A stretch of DNA of 40,202 nt from Mycobacterium sp. (GCF_004298145.1 NZ_SCRH01000035.1:1-40202), one strand, 5' to 3'; numbered from the stretch's first letter, positions 7,884-16,452 are shown. The notes: generated from the sequence alone by a model not told the origin. Translations and numbers: made by a program.

Positions 7884-10235
7884 GTGAACTTCATCCCCGG
7901 CGCGGACGCCGAGCAGCTGCGAGCGGTCGTGCGCGACTATCTCGGCAAGCATTCGGATGAGGCCGCGGTCCGCGAATTGATGGAGACCGAATCCGGTTTC
8001 GATCCGGCGGTGTGGCGTCAAGTTTCGAGCGAGCTGGGCCTGCCGGGGCTCGCGGTGCCGGAACGGTTCGGTGGCAGCGGCGCGAGCGCGGTGGAACTCG
8101 GCGTGGTGTTCGAAGAGATGGGCGCAGCGCTGTTCAGCGGGCCGTTCCTGTCGACGGTGGGCCTGGCCGCAACCGCACTCGTCGAGCTCGGGGATGAAGA
8201 CGCCGCTGCGCGTTGGCTTCCCGGAATCACCTCCGGGGACACCATCGCGACGCTGGCCTGGTCCGGGCCCACGCCGTGCGCCAGCACGTTGGTTGCCGTC
8301 CGTGGCGACGACAACGGGTGGAGCGTGTCGGGCACGGCCCCGATCGTGGTCGACGGGTGCATCGCCGATGTCTTGTTCGTGGCGGCGCGCAGCACGGCGG
8401 GGCCGTGTCTGTTGGCGGTGGCCGGCGACGCGAATGCGTTGACGCGCAACCCGCTGACCACGATGGACTCCACTCGCAAGCTCGCCGAGCTTCGTTTCTC
8501 CGATACGCCGGCGTGCCTGCTCGGCGTGGATGGCGGTGCGGGCGCGGCGCTGCGGCGCTCCGCCGACCTGGCATCGTTGTATCTGGCCGCCGAGCAACTC
8601 GGCGGCGCGGCGCGGGTCCTCGATATGGCGCTAAGCCACGCCCGCAGCCGAATCCAGTTCGGCAGGGCGATCGGATCCTTTCAGGCCATCAAGCATCGCT
8701 GCGCCGACATGCTGGTGGACGTCGAGTCGGCGCGATCCGTTGTCTACCACGGGCTGTGGACGGCCGCACACAATCCGGAGCAGTTCCCGATAGGCGCCAG
8801 CCTGGCGCGTGCGGTCTGCTCGGACGCCTACCTGCGGTCGGCCGCCCACAACATCCAGATCCACGGCGGCATCGGTTTCACCTGGGAGCACCCCGCCCAC
8901 CTGTATCTCAAGCGGGCCAAGAGTTCTCAGCTGTTGTTCGGTTCGCCGGCCGCGCATCGGGCGCGGCTGGCCGAATGGATCGATATGGCAACCATCCCCG
9001 AGGCCCCGCCCATACCGGCCGGACATCCGTCGAGCGATCGGCCGGCCGATGCCCGCGCGATCGAAAACGTCGTCTCGGAGTTCCTCGGTGAGCACCCGGT
9101 GACCGATCCCGGCGACCACCAGGCGGACCGGGCGTTGCGGGAGGCCAGGTTCGACGCGGGGCTCGCCATGGTCCACTTCGCGCCGGGGCGCGGCGGCCGC
9201 GGCCTGGACGCCGCATTCCAGGCGGTGGTGGAGCGCAGCTTCGCGGCGGCGGGCTGCCCAGACCACAGCGCCCGCAACGTGATTGGGCTGGGCATGGCGA
9301 TGCCGACCGTGCATGCGCACGGCACGGAAGCGCAGCAGCGACGCTACCTGCGGTCCTGCTTCTCCGGCGAGGACATCTGGTGTCAGCTGTTCTCCGAACC
9401 CGGCGCCGGTTCGGACCTGGCCGCACTCGCCACCCGCGCTGTGCGCGACGGGGACGAGTTCGTCGTGAACGGGCAGAAGGTGTGGACCTCGCTGGGTCAT
9501 GTCGCCCGGTTCGGACTGCTGCTGGCCCGGACCGATCCCGATGTGCCCAAACACCGGGGGCTGACCTACTTCGTGCTCGACATGCACAGCCCCGGGGTCA
9601 AGGTGCGTCCGCTACGCCAGCTGACCGGCGAGGCTGAATTCAACGAAGTATTCCTGACCGACGTGCGGATCCCGGCGTCCGACGTGCTCGGTGAAGTAGG
9701 GCAGGGCTGGCAGGTCGCGATGACAACCCTGGCCAACGAGCGGATCTCGATCGGCGCCCGGCCGGCGCAACGAGGCGAGGGGCCGATCGGGCGCGCCGTC
9801 GAGAGCTATCGCGAGGCGCTGGCCGCCGGACGCGCCGACGCCGCCACCACCGAGCGGCTCATGCTGTTGTGGACGCGCGCCGAAGCCGCTCGGTTGACGA
9901 ACGTGCGCGCCGCGCAGGCCGGCGGGGAGCCAGGTCCCGAGGGTTCCATCGCCAAACTGCAGATGGCGGAGTTGAACAAGGCGATCTACGAATTCTGCGT
10001 CGATCTGGCCGGGCCCGCCGGGCTGCTCATCGACGGCTACACCGAGACGGCTCCAGAGTTCTCGGCGGCCTACGGCGGCGGGGACGTCCGCAAATCCTAT
10101 CTACGGTCGCTGGCCAATTCGATCGAAGGAGGAACCTCCGAAGTGATGCGCAACATTCTGGGTGAGCGGGTGCTCGGGTTGCCGGGGGAGCCACGGGTTG
10201 ACCGGGACCTACCCTGGCGGGAGGTGCGGCGCTGA
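7884..10235 (+). CDS. Double-domain acyl-CoA dehydrogenase (fused FadE)
   Basis: A 783-aa protein with two acyl-CoA dehydrogenase units in tandem. Unit 1 (about 1-370) has AEQLGGAARVLDMAL, RIQFGRAIGSFQAIKH and the IHGGIGFTWEHPAHLYLKRA segment. A Pro-rich linker (about 372-390) follows. Unit 2 (about 395-783) has the FAD/substrate segment WCQLFSEPGAGSDLA, GQKVWTSLGH and the C-terminal GGTSEVMRNILGER. Mycobacterial two-unit FadE proteins such as FadE34 and FadE22 are about 710-730 aa, so this one is a little longer. They oxidise bulky acyl-CoAs such as sterol side chains. The start is a GTG with GACGAGG upstream. The stop overlaps the next gene's start (TGATG), so the hydrolase at 10235 is translationally coupled. 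Confidence 0.92.
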   Translation: MNFIPGADAEQLRAVVRDYLGKHSDEAAVRELMETESGFDPAVWRQVSSELGLPGLAVPERFGGSGASAVELGVVFEEMGAALFSGPFLSTVGLAATALVELGDEDAAARWLPGITSGDTIATLAWSGPTPCASTLVAVRGDDNGWSVSGTAPIVVDGCIADVLFVAARSTAGPCLLAVAGDANALTRNPLTTMDSTRKLAELRFSDTPACLLGVDGGAGAALRRSADLASLYLAAEQLGGAARVLDMALSHARSRIQFGRAIGSFQAIKHRCADMLVDVESARSVVYHGLWTAAHNPEQFPIGASLARAVCSDAYLRSAAHNIQIHGGIGFTWEHPAHLYLKRAKSSQLLFGSPAAHRARLAEWIDMATIPEAPPIPAGHPSSDRPADARAIENVVSEFLGEHPVTDPGDHQADRALREARFDAGLAMVHFAPGRGGRGLDAAFQAVVERSFAAAGCPDHSARNVIGLGMAMPTVHAHGTEAQQRRYLRSCFSGEDIWCQLFSEPGAGSDLAALATRAVRDGDEFVVNGQKVWTSLGHVARFGLLLARTDPDVPKHRGLTYFVLDMHSPGVKVRPLRQLTGEAEFNEVFLTDVRIPASDVLGEVGQGWQVAMTTLANERISIGARPAQRGEGPIGRAVESYREALAAGRADAATTERLMLLWTRAEAARLTNVRAAQAGGEPGPEGSIAKLQMAELNKAIYEFCVDLAGPAGLLIDGYTETAPEFSAAYGGGDVRKSYLRSLANSIEGGTSEVMRNILGERVLGLPGEPRVDRDLPWREVRR

Positions 10236-11449
10236 TGTCTGCACCGGAGCAGCCGACCAGCACCCCGCCGGCCGTCGAACGCACCAAGTACCGCCGTACC
10301 CCTTTCCTGGTTGTGTCGCAGGAACATTCGGTGCGCAAGGATGTGTACGGTTCCGTCGAAGACAACGTGGTGCGCTACGCGCAGTTGCTGCGCGGCGACC
10401 GCGACTCCGACACCGTGATCGTGGCGTCACACCCGATCGGATCGCCCGCCTACCTGCCGCTGTTCTCCGAATTGGCACGGACCGGACTGCACGTCATCGG
10501 CTACGCCAATCGCTACTCGGTCGGCGATTCCGCCCTTCAGATGGAAAACCATCTGCTCGACCTCGGCGCCTGCGTCCGCGAGGCACGCGAACGGTTCGGT
10601 TACGAGCGTGTCGTGCTAGCCGGGTGGAGCGGCGGGGGATCACCGATGATGGGCTACCAGGCCGAAGCGGAGAAACCCACGATCACCCAGACCGCGGCCG
10701 GTGAACCGACGCTGCTGGCGGACACCTCGCTACCGGCGGCCGATGCGGTGATGCAGCTGGCCGCCCCACGCAGCCGGCATCGTCTACTCACCGAGTTCCT
10801 CGACGCCTCGATCACCGACGAGCTACAGCCGGACCGCGACCGCGACGCCGAGTTCGATCTCTACGACCCCGCGAACCCGAACCAGCCACCGTATTCGGCC
10901 GACTTCCTCGCCGCGTACCGCGAACGGCAGCGCGAGCGCAACCGGCGGATCAGCGCCTTCGCGCAGCAGCGGCTGCAGGATTTCCGCGACGCCGGCAGGC
11001 CGCACGCCGAGCACGCGTTCGTCGTGCACGGAACGATGGCCGACCCGCGCTGGCTGGACCCGGCCATCGAACCGAACGGACGCCGGCCGCGGTGGAGCTA
11101 CCTGGGTGATCCGGAGGTGGCCAACACCAGCCCCGGAGCGTTGATGCGATTCACCACCGCGCGCAGCTGGTTGTCGCAATGGGGCCTGGACACCGCCCAG
11201 GTGGACGCCGGGGACGCGGCGCCGAGGGTTTCGGTGCCGGTGCTGATGGTCGTCAATGGGCGCGACGACGCGGTTCCCACCAGTCATCAGGACCAGGTGT
11301 TCGACGCGATCGGGCACCCGGACAAGGAACGGGTGGACTTGCCCGAGGCCAACCACTACTTCAGCGGTGAGGACCAAAGATCGCACCTGTCACGGGCGGC
11401 CGATCATGTCCATGGCTGGCTGTGTCGCAAGGGCTTTCACGCGACCTGA
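10235..11449 (+). CDS. Alpha/beta hydrolase fold protein
   Basis: A 404-aa predicted hydrolase. The nucleophile elbow GWSGGG puts Ser at residue 132, the acid is Asp344 in VVNGRDDAVP, and the His is residue 374 in EANHYFSG, so a complete Ser-Asp-His triad is visible in the usual order. The cap between strands is large (about 175-315) and rich in Arg and Asp (DELQPDRDRDAEFDLYDP). No signal peptide is seen, so it is cytoplasmic. It overlaps the FadE stop by one nucleotide and belongs to that operon. It could cleave a CoA thioester, an ester, or a C-C bond of a ring product; the sequence does not say which. Confidence 0.82.
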   Translation: MSAPEQPTSTPPAVERTKYRRTPFLVVSQEHSVRKDVYGSVEDNVVRYAQLLRGDRDSDTVIVASHPIGSPAYLPLFSELARTGLHVIGYANRYSVGDSALQMENHLLDLGACVREARERFGYERVVLAGWSGGGSPMMGYQAEAEKPTITQTAAGEPTLLADTSLPAADAVMQLAAPRSRHRLLTEFLDASITDELQPDRDRDAEFDLYDPANPNQPPYSADFLAAYRERQRERNRRISAFAQQRLQDFRDAGRPHAEHAFVVHGTMADPRWLDPAIEPNGRRPRWSYLGDPEVANTSPGALMRFTTARSWLSQWGLDTAQVDAGDAAPRVSVPVLMVVNGRDDAVPTSHQDQVFDAIGHPDKERVDLPEANHYFSGEDQRSHLSRAADHVHGWLCRKGFHAT

Positions 11450-11493
11450 GCGCAGAGAAGGCGAGAGGTTCCCAACTCCTCACGCGTAGCTAA

Positions 11494-11514
11494 CAACCAA
11501 ACATTGGTCGATAT
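11494..11514. promoter_or_regulatory. Shared element copy 4 (AACCAAACATTGG...)
   Basis: Fourth copy, keeping AACCAAACA-N-TG, 14 nt upstream of the oxidoreductase start and just before its AGAGGAG ribosome site. The right half is degenerate. Its position suggests the luciferase-like gene has its own promoter under the same control. Confidence 0.5.
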
Positions 11515-11527
11515 CAGAGGAGCCGAC

Positions 11528-12565
11528 ATGAAGTTGAGCTTGATGACTTTGGGTGACGTGGTGACCGATCCGGTAACCGGACTGACCCCCACAGCCGCCG
11601 AGAGGCACCGGGCTATCGTCGAGGCGGCAGCCGTCGCCGACGAAGCCGGCTTCGAGGGTGTGCACATCGGCGAACATCACGGGTTGGAGTACACGACGTC
11701 GGCACCGCCGGTGATCCTTGCGGCGATCGGGGAACGCACTTCGCGGCTGGGGTTGTCCACCGCTGTGACACTGGCGGCGAACCTGGACCCCATTCGGGTT
11801 GCGGAGGACTACGCGACCGTCGATGCGCTATCCGGTGGACGCTGCGAGGTCGTCGTTGGCCGCGGCAACTTCTTCGTGTCCACCTACACGCTGTTCGGGC
11901 AGCTGTTGGAGGACTCCCACGAATTGTTTGCGCAGAACGTCGAACTGCTCACCCAGTTGTGGGCCGGTAAGGAAGTGACGTGGGCGGGCTCACGCCATCG
12001 CGCCCCGATCAGCGAGTTCGTGCTGCAGCCCGCGCCGGTCGGCCCGATGCCGCTGTGGGTCGGCGGGGGAGCCTCCGAATCGTCCCTTGAACTTGCCGCG
12101 CGCCTCGGTCTCGACCTGATGCTGCCCTCGGCCTTCGGCAACCCGCAGATGTTCAAGCCCGTGGTCGAAAAATACCGCGAACGATTCGCGGCATACGGGC
12201 ATCCCCGGGAGCCACGCGTCGGCGCCTGCTGGCACGTCAACGTCGCCAAGACGAGCCAGGCCGCCCGCGAGCGGTGGGAACCCCGTTATCGGGCCTACTT
12301 CGAGCTGATGAACACCGTGATTCCCCGGGTCAACCCCGACCCGCCGCCGTTCGTCACCAAGCCGTTCGATTTCGGATTCCTCACCACCAAGGGGCCCGCC
12401 ATCGTCGGCAGCCCGGCTGAGGTGACCGAACGACTCAACGACTGGGCCGGCGTTCTCACCAGCGACACCAACCTGATCTACGTCGACATGGGTGGCCAGC
12501 CGGCCGCCGAATACCGCGACATGGTCGAACTCATCGGTTCCGATGTGATACCGCAACTGAACTAA
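11528..12565 (+). CDS. LLM-class (luciferase-like) flavin/F420-dependent oxidoreductase
   Basis: A 345-aa TIM-barrel protein of the bacterial luciferase superfamily. The N-terminal strand MKLSLMTLGD, GFEGVHIGEHHGLEYTTSAPP (the EHH pattern of luciferase-like enzymes), RLGLSTAVTLAANLDPIRVAEDYATVDALSGGR and the PLWVGGGASESSLELAARLG segment are all characteristic. Family members use reduced FMN for oxygenation or F420 for reduction and act on hydrophobic alcohols, ketones and sulfonates. The ATG at 11528 follows AGAGGAG with 6 nt spacing; the earlier in-frame start at 11504 lies inside the shared element and is rejected. It follows the hydrolase by 78 nt. A Baeyer-Villiger-like or dehydrogenation step is conceivable; the cofactor cannot be decided by eye. 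Confidence 0.88.
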   Translation: MKLSLMTLGDVVTDPVTGLTPTAAERHRAIVEAAAVADEAGFEGVHIGEHHGLEYTTSAPPVILAAIGERTSRLGLSTAVTLAANLDPIRVAEDYATVDALSGGRCEVVVGRGNFFVSTYTLFGQLLEDSHELFAQNVELLTQLWAGKEVTWAGSRHRAPISEFVLQPAPVGPMPLWVGGGASESSLELAARLGLDLMLPSAFGNPQMFKPVVEKYRERFAAYGHPREPRVGACWHVNVAKTSQAARERWEPRYRAYFELMNTVIPRVNPDPPPFVTKPFDFGFLTTKGPAIVGSPAEVTERLNDWAGVLTSDTNLIYVDMGGQPAAEYRDMVELIGSDVIPQLN

Positions 12566-12616
12566 TCCCCGTGGTGGCCCACGTGCTGACACTATTGCGG
12601 CCCGCGACGCTGATTG

Positions 12617-12638
12617 TTTAATCTTGATTCAAACTTGA
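12617..12638. promoter_or_regulatory. AT-rich promoter motif with TTGATTCAA (second AveC-like gene)
   Basis: On the minus strand this reads CTCAAGTTTGAATCAA, similar to 27223-27238 (TTTAACATTGAATCAA) and 27988-28003 (TTGAACTCGGAATCAA). It lies directly before the AGGAGG of the AveC-like gene. It may be a site for one of the two paralogous TetR proteins of the 24-28 kb region; similarity is modest. Confidence 0.3.
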
Positions 12639-12652
12639 GGAGGTATGTCGTA

Positions 12653-13639
12653 ATGTCCGAATCGACGCTCCATCGAATCGGGTCGCGGCGGGTCGTGAGT
12701 GCGGAGGCGACCCGCACGGGCGGGGTTACGGTTTGGGCCGCCATCGCCGTCGTATGGCTGGTGATCGCGGTACAAGCGCTGCTGCGATGGTTCGCCTCCG
12801 ACGATTTCGGCCCGGCGCCTTTGCTCGGTGCGGACCGGATGCCGCTGTGGAATTTAGTGGCGTTGCGCGTCTTTGAGGGACTCAGCGCGGCGCTACTGGT
12901 CTACTTGATCTGGGCTTATGTCGTAGTACCGTGGCGCCGGAACGGAACTTTGAGCCTCGACGGCAAGTTCGTGCTCGGCGGGATGGCGGCGTTCGTCGCG
13001 GACGCCTTCCTGAACTGCTACACGTACCTGTTCGCGTGGAACGCCCACAACGTCAACATGGGCGTCTGGACTGCTTATCTGCCGTTCCACAATCCGGCGA
13101 CCTCGTCGCGCTATGCGGAGTCGTTGCTGTGGGGGCCGCCGATGTATGTGTATTTCTGCGCGGGCGTCGCTGTCGTCGGCTGCCCGATGTATTTCGCGCT
13201 GCGATCGCGGTTTCCGCACCATTCGAACGTTTCGCTGCTGGCGATCATCTTCATCGGGGAGTTCGCGTTCGATTTCGTGGTGGAGAATTTGGCGATCCGA
13301 TTGACGCACGGTTACTCGTTCGCGCAGACCTATGGGCCGCTGACGTTATGGGCGGGCAGTCAGTTTCAGTTCCCGCTGTACGAGTCGTTCCTGGTGGCCA
13401 CGCTGGGGTTGCTCTACACCTGGATGCGGATACAGGCCGTTTCGTCCGCCGACGGGCTGTCGCCGGTCGAACGTGGCTTTGAGCGCTGGAGTCCGGCCCT
13501 TCAGCCGACGGTGCGTACGCTCGCGGCGATCGGGTTCTGCTGCGCTGCAACCATCTTGATCTACCACCTGCCGTTCAACTGGCTCGGCATCATCGGAGCG
13601 TCGAAGGCGAACCTGCCGACCTACATGTGGCCGGGCTGA
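12653..13639 (+). CDS. AveC-like (spirocyclase AveC family) integral membrane protein, second copy
   Basis: A 328-aa membrane protein with about seven hydrophobic segments, first at residues 22-45 (VTVWAAIAVVWLVIAVQALLRW). The signature ADAFLNCYTYLFAWNAHNVNMGVWTAYLPF is the equivalent of the DPFYNFF region of the copy at 2016 and matches the family better: acidic residue, FxN, NxHNxNxGxW. The two copies share topology and C-terminal PTY-x-WPG-like endings but are clearly diverged, so they probably act on related substrates or together. The start is fixed by AGGAGG 9 nt before ATG 12653. An ATG-TCG-TAA between them ends in the overlap TAATG but sits too close to the AGGAGG to initiate well. 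The gene has its own AT-rich promoter with a TTGATTCAA sequence. Confidence 0.82.
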   Translation: MSESTLHRIGSRRVVSAEATRTGGVTVWAAIAVVWLVIAVQALLRWFASDDFGPAPLLGADRMPLWNLVALRVFEGLSAALLVYLIWAYVVVPWRRNGTLSLDGKFVLGGMAAFVADAFLNCYTYLFAWNAHNVNMGVWTAYLPFHNPATSSRYAESLLWGPPMYVYFCAGVAVVGCPMYFALRSRFPHHSNVSLLAIIFIGEFAFDFVVENLAIRLTHGYSFAQTYGPLTLWAGSQFQFPLYESFLVATLGLLYTWMRIQAVSSADGLSPVERGFERWSPALQPTVRTLAAIGFCCAATILIYHLPFNWLGIIGASKANLPTYMWPG

Positions 13640-13757
13640 GTTCGTTGTTTTGCTCGCTTAGGGGCCGACCCCAAGGTGGCGGACAGGCTCCGACACCAAC
13701 TTCTCCCCTGAATCAGAGTTTGCGCGCAATGGTTTGACGTGGCCAGGGCTAGACTGG

Positions 13758-13774
13758 CGCTTCGAAACGAAGCG
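13758..13774. promoter_or_regulatory. Perfect inverted repeat CGCTTCGAAACGAAGCG, likely TetR autoregulatory operator
   Basis: Arms of 7 bp with a 3-bp centre, all pairs matching. The repeat lies 18 nt upstream of the TetR start at 13793 and downstream of a possible promoter. TetR repressors typically bind such sites at their own gene. Confidence 0.5.
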
Positions 13775-13792
13775 ACGAGGACCCCGTTATAG

Positions 13793-14419
13793 ATGCCAAC
13801 CGTCACGCGCAGAGCTAAGCAAAGCCGGGCAGAGCGCCGCGAGGCGATCGGCAACCGGCTGTTCACGATCGTCGAGCGCCTGCTCGCTGAAGGTTCGACA
13901 TTTTCTGAGATCAGCGTCGAGCAGTTGATCACCGAGGCCGACATCGCCCGTTCGACTTTCTACGTCTATTTCGAGGACAAGGGCACGCTCATGATCGAGC
14001 TGATGGAGCGTGTCACGAAGGCGGTTGGAGACGCCGCGGACGATTGGTTTCATTTACCGCCCACAGCCACTCGTGCGGATCTGCGGAACGCACTCGATCG
14101 TTTGGCGGCGGCCTACGGTCAACACGGACGCATGATGTCGGCGGTCATTGAGGCCGCCGCCTATGAACCGCGTGTGCAGGAGGAGTACGCGGCGGTCATG
14201 GAACGCCGGTGTGAGGACATGAACCGAAGCTTCATTCCCCAACAACGCGATGGATCCATCCGTCGCGACATCGATCTGACAGCTGTCACCCCCTGGCTGG
14301 CATGGATGTTCGAGCGAGGCTTCAACCAATTGGCGGGGCGCGGCGGCGCCATGACCGAATCCGCGCTCGATGGGGCCACGTCGGTGGTATGGCAGACACT
14401 CTACGAAGGCACTCGCTGA
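13793..14419 (+). CDS. TetR/AcrR family transcriptional regulator
   Basis: A 208-aa TetR repressor. The basic start (TRRAKQSRAERREAIGNRLF) leads into the HTH at about residues 35-65: FSEISVEQLITEADIARSTFYVYFEDKGTLM, with the conserved STFYVYF of the recognition helix. The C-terminal domain (about 75-208) is helical with EAAAYEPRVQEEYAAVMERR and the closing AMTESALDGATSVVWQTLY. It sits between the second AveC-like gene and the membrane protein/P450/kinase operon, convergent with the latter. A perfect inverted repeat at 13758-13774 suggests self-regulation; whether it also binds the palindrome at 17690-17706 in the divergent promoter is open, since the two sequences differ. Confidence 0.9.
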   Translation: MPTVTRRAKQSRAERREAIGNRLFTIVERLLAEGSTFSEISVEQLITEADIARSTFYVYFEDKGTLMIELMERVTKAVGDAADDWFHLPPTATRADLRNALDRLAAAYGQHGRMMSAVIEAAAYEPRVQEEYAAVMERRCEDMNRSFIPQQRDGSIRRDIDLTAVTPWLAWMFERGFNQLAGRGGAMTESALDGATSVVWQTLYEGTR

Positions 14420-14451
14420 GGGTTGCTGGGAGCTAGCGGCGGCGGCGTTCG

Positions 14452-15174
14452 TCAGCTACTCGGGACGGCCACCACGCTTTGGGTAATCGGTACGGCAGGC
14501 ATGAGCACCGCCCTACGCGCCAAAATGATCATCAGGACAAACCATCCCGTGAAACTGGTCAACGGCACCCACCAGACCAGAAGCCCGTTCCAGGCAAACG
14601 GCCCGTTCTTGGCGAAGAACGCGATGACAGCCGGAACGAATGAAAGGCTTACCCAGAACTGAAGATAAGCCGCCCAGCGTGGAAAGGCCGGCCGCGGCCG
14701 GCGGTCCGAGAGTATGGCGATACCCAAAATGATGTATTGCATCATGAACGGAGCGATTGGTGTGATGAAGAGCAACCAGCCCAAATCGCTTAGCGCCTGG
14801 GTGATCTCGGGATTCCTCTCCGGCCGGAATGCGGCGGCCGCCCACATGAAAGCGGGCAACATGAATGTCAACATCGAGACGATTCCCGCTGCCAGCTGAG
14901 TCGCGGCCCAGAAGAACGGTTTTCCTTCGATTTCCCTGACGAGTGAGGCGAGCGTGACCGTCCACGGCAGGTAGAAAACCGCGCCCAGGCTCATGAGTGC
15001 CATACCGACGCGAATCGGCACGGACCTTTCGTGAAAGAGTTGGGCAAGCTGCGGGGCGGTCAAAGCGGGGGAGACGGGCGGCACCCATTGGGCGAACGCC
15101 ATGTATCCGACAGCCCATACCAGGAAGAACGCCGCTGCGCTCCATACACCGATCAGACGTGAGTTAATGGTCAT
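14452..15174 (-). CDS. Multi-pass membrane protein, paralogue of the one at 18917
   Basis: A 240-aa integral membrane protein of unknown function with six probable helices, near residues 8-28, 52-75, 85-112, 130-152, 168-188 and 198-222. It shares a pattern with the protein at 18917-19681: a short loop after helix 1 (WVPPVSP against FIPPPAP), a YLPW/YVPW segment, PRWAAYLQFW against PRWAGYLSLW, and GPFAWNGLLVWWVPL against GPLAWNGVFALYLPL. I do not recognise a named domain. It is the last gene of the minus-strand operon after the kinase and P450 (43 nt gap to the P450 stop). A role in handling a lipid substrate in the membrane would fit the neighbours but is only inference. Confidence 0.8.
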   Translation of the reverse strand: MTINSRLIGVWSAAAFFLVWAVGYMAFAQWVPPVSPALTAPQLAQLFHERSVPIRVGMALMSLGAVFYLPWTVTLASLVREIEGKPFFWAATQLAAGIVSMLTFMLPAFMWAAAAFRPERNPEITQALSDLGWLLFITPIAPFMMQYIILGIAILSDRRPRPAFPRWAAYLQFWVSLSFVPAVIAFFAKNGPFAWNGLLVWWVPLTSFTGWFVLMIILARRAVLMPAVPITQSVVAVPSS

Positions 15175-15216
15175 CTGGGTGCTGCACTCTCGTGAGTAGA
15201 TCTGGTTGCTGCACTG

Positions 15217-16452
15217 TCAATCCCATTCGAATTGCAAGTGTTCGGGACGATGGAAGATCATCCCGTGCTGTACCCGGATCTCCTGCTCCGGTGCGAGGCG
15301 AAGGTTGGGTAGCCGCGTAATCGCGGCCTCGATGGCCACTCGCATGTCGAGCCGCGCCACCCACTGGCCGATACAGTTGTGCGGCCCTAAACCGAAGTGG
15401 ACACTCCTGCGCATTTCGGCGGCGTCGCGGTCGATGTTGAAACGCGCTGGATCTTCGAACTGGGCGTCGTCATTGTTGGCCGACTGCACGAGCAGAAACA
15501 GGTTGGAGCCCTTCTGAATCTGGTGCCCGCCGATCTCGACATCCTCTTTGGCCCGACGCACGATTCCCCGGGCCGGCGTGAGTCGACGCAGCGATTCCTC
15601 AACAACTTTCGGCACCAGAGCCAGGTCGGCTCGCACCCGCGCGAACAGGTCACGGTCCTCGCACAGTTTGTAGAGCGAAAAGCCTATTCCGCCAGCACTT
15701 GTCTCGAATCCCGCGATAACGAGTTGGCCTACCACGCCGAGGATTTCGCGGTCGGTCAAACGTTTCTCCCTATCCTCTTGGGCAAGGATCAGGCCACTGA
15801 TCAGATCGTCGCTCGGTGATTTGCGGCGCTGCGCAATCGCGTCCATCAGGTAGTCGTTGAAGTCGACTTGGTCGCGCGCCAAGTGCAGGCGTCGCTCCTC
15901 GGGGATCGACGGAACGAACAGTTCGGTGATACCGAGCGTCCAGTGGTGGAATTGCTGATGATCCTCGGCTGGCACTCCGAGGATCCTGATGAGAACATGA
16001 ACGGGCATAGGGGTGGCATAGCGGTCCATGAGATCGCCGCGCCCGTCATGCTGGATGGCATCGATGAGGCTGTCGGCGGCTTCGCGGATCACACCCTCCC
16101 GGGTGCGCACCGCGGCTGGGGTCAGGGCTTTGGCTGCGAGCTTTCGGATGCGTGAGTGTTGCGGTGGATCGGTGTTAACCAGTGCCGGTTGCCAGGGTGC
16201 GTAACCGTGCGGCAGCGCGTCCTTCAGCTGGGCGGGGACTTCACCGACAAGGTCGTCGGGCATGCATCCGAAACGGTCAACGTCACGCACGACGGGCAGG
16301 ATGTCGTCATATCGGCTGATCACCCAGGCGTCGAGTTCGGGTAAATGCATCACCGGCGCGTGCGCGCGTACTTGCGCGAAGAGTTCGCAGGTATCCCAGG
16401 TACTGCGAAACACATCCATCATCGATGGTTGAGCCTGGGCTGTCTCGGTCAT
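15217..16452 (-). CDS. Cytochrome P450 (second)
   Basis: A 411-aa bacterial P450. The I-helix motif is AGFETS (residues 247-252), with Glu in place of the more usual Asp, the ExxR pair is E286-R289 (ESLR), and the haem loop FGLGPHNCIG has the axial Cys at 360. The N-terminal substrate-facing region (VNTDPPQHSRIRKLAAKALTP) is standard. It differs clearly from the P450 at 6594. The ATG at 16452 follows a purine-rich AGAGAGG segment, and the kinase stop lies 20 nt upstream, so kinase and P450 are co-transcribed. No redox partner is encoded nearby. Hydroxylation followed by phosphorylation by the neighbouring kinase is a possible reaction order, by inference. Confidence 0.95.
   Translation of the reverse strand: MTETAQAQPSMMDVFRSTWDTCELFAQVRAHAPVMHLPELDAWVISRYDDILPVVRDVDRFGCMPDDLVGEVPAQLKDALPHGYAPWQPALVNTDPPQHSRIRKLAAKALTPAAVRTREGVIREAADSLIDAIQHDGRGDLMDRYATPMPVHVLIRILGVPAEDHQQFHHWTLGITELFVPSIPEERRLHLARDQVDFNDYLMDAIAQRRKSPSDDLISGLILAQEDREKRLTDREILGVVGQLVIAGFETSAGGIGFSLYKLCEDRDLFARVRADLALVPKVVEESLRRLTPARGIVRRAKEDVEIGGHQIQKGSNLFLLVQSANNDDAQFEDPARFNIDRDAAEMRRSVHFGLGPHNCIGQWVARLDMRVAIEAAITRLPNLRLAPEQEIRVQHGMIFHRPEHLQFEWD

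Noticed and set aside
11504..11527. Earlier start of the luciferase-like gene at 11504
   Set aside because: It would place the start inside the shared regulatory element and before the AGAGGAG ribosome site.
12643..12655. Two-codon upstream ORF (ATG TCG TAA) overlapping the second AveC-like start as TAATG
   Set aside because: It lies 1 nt after the AGGAGG, too near to start translation; likely accidental.
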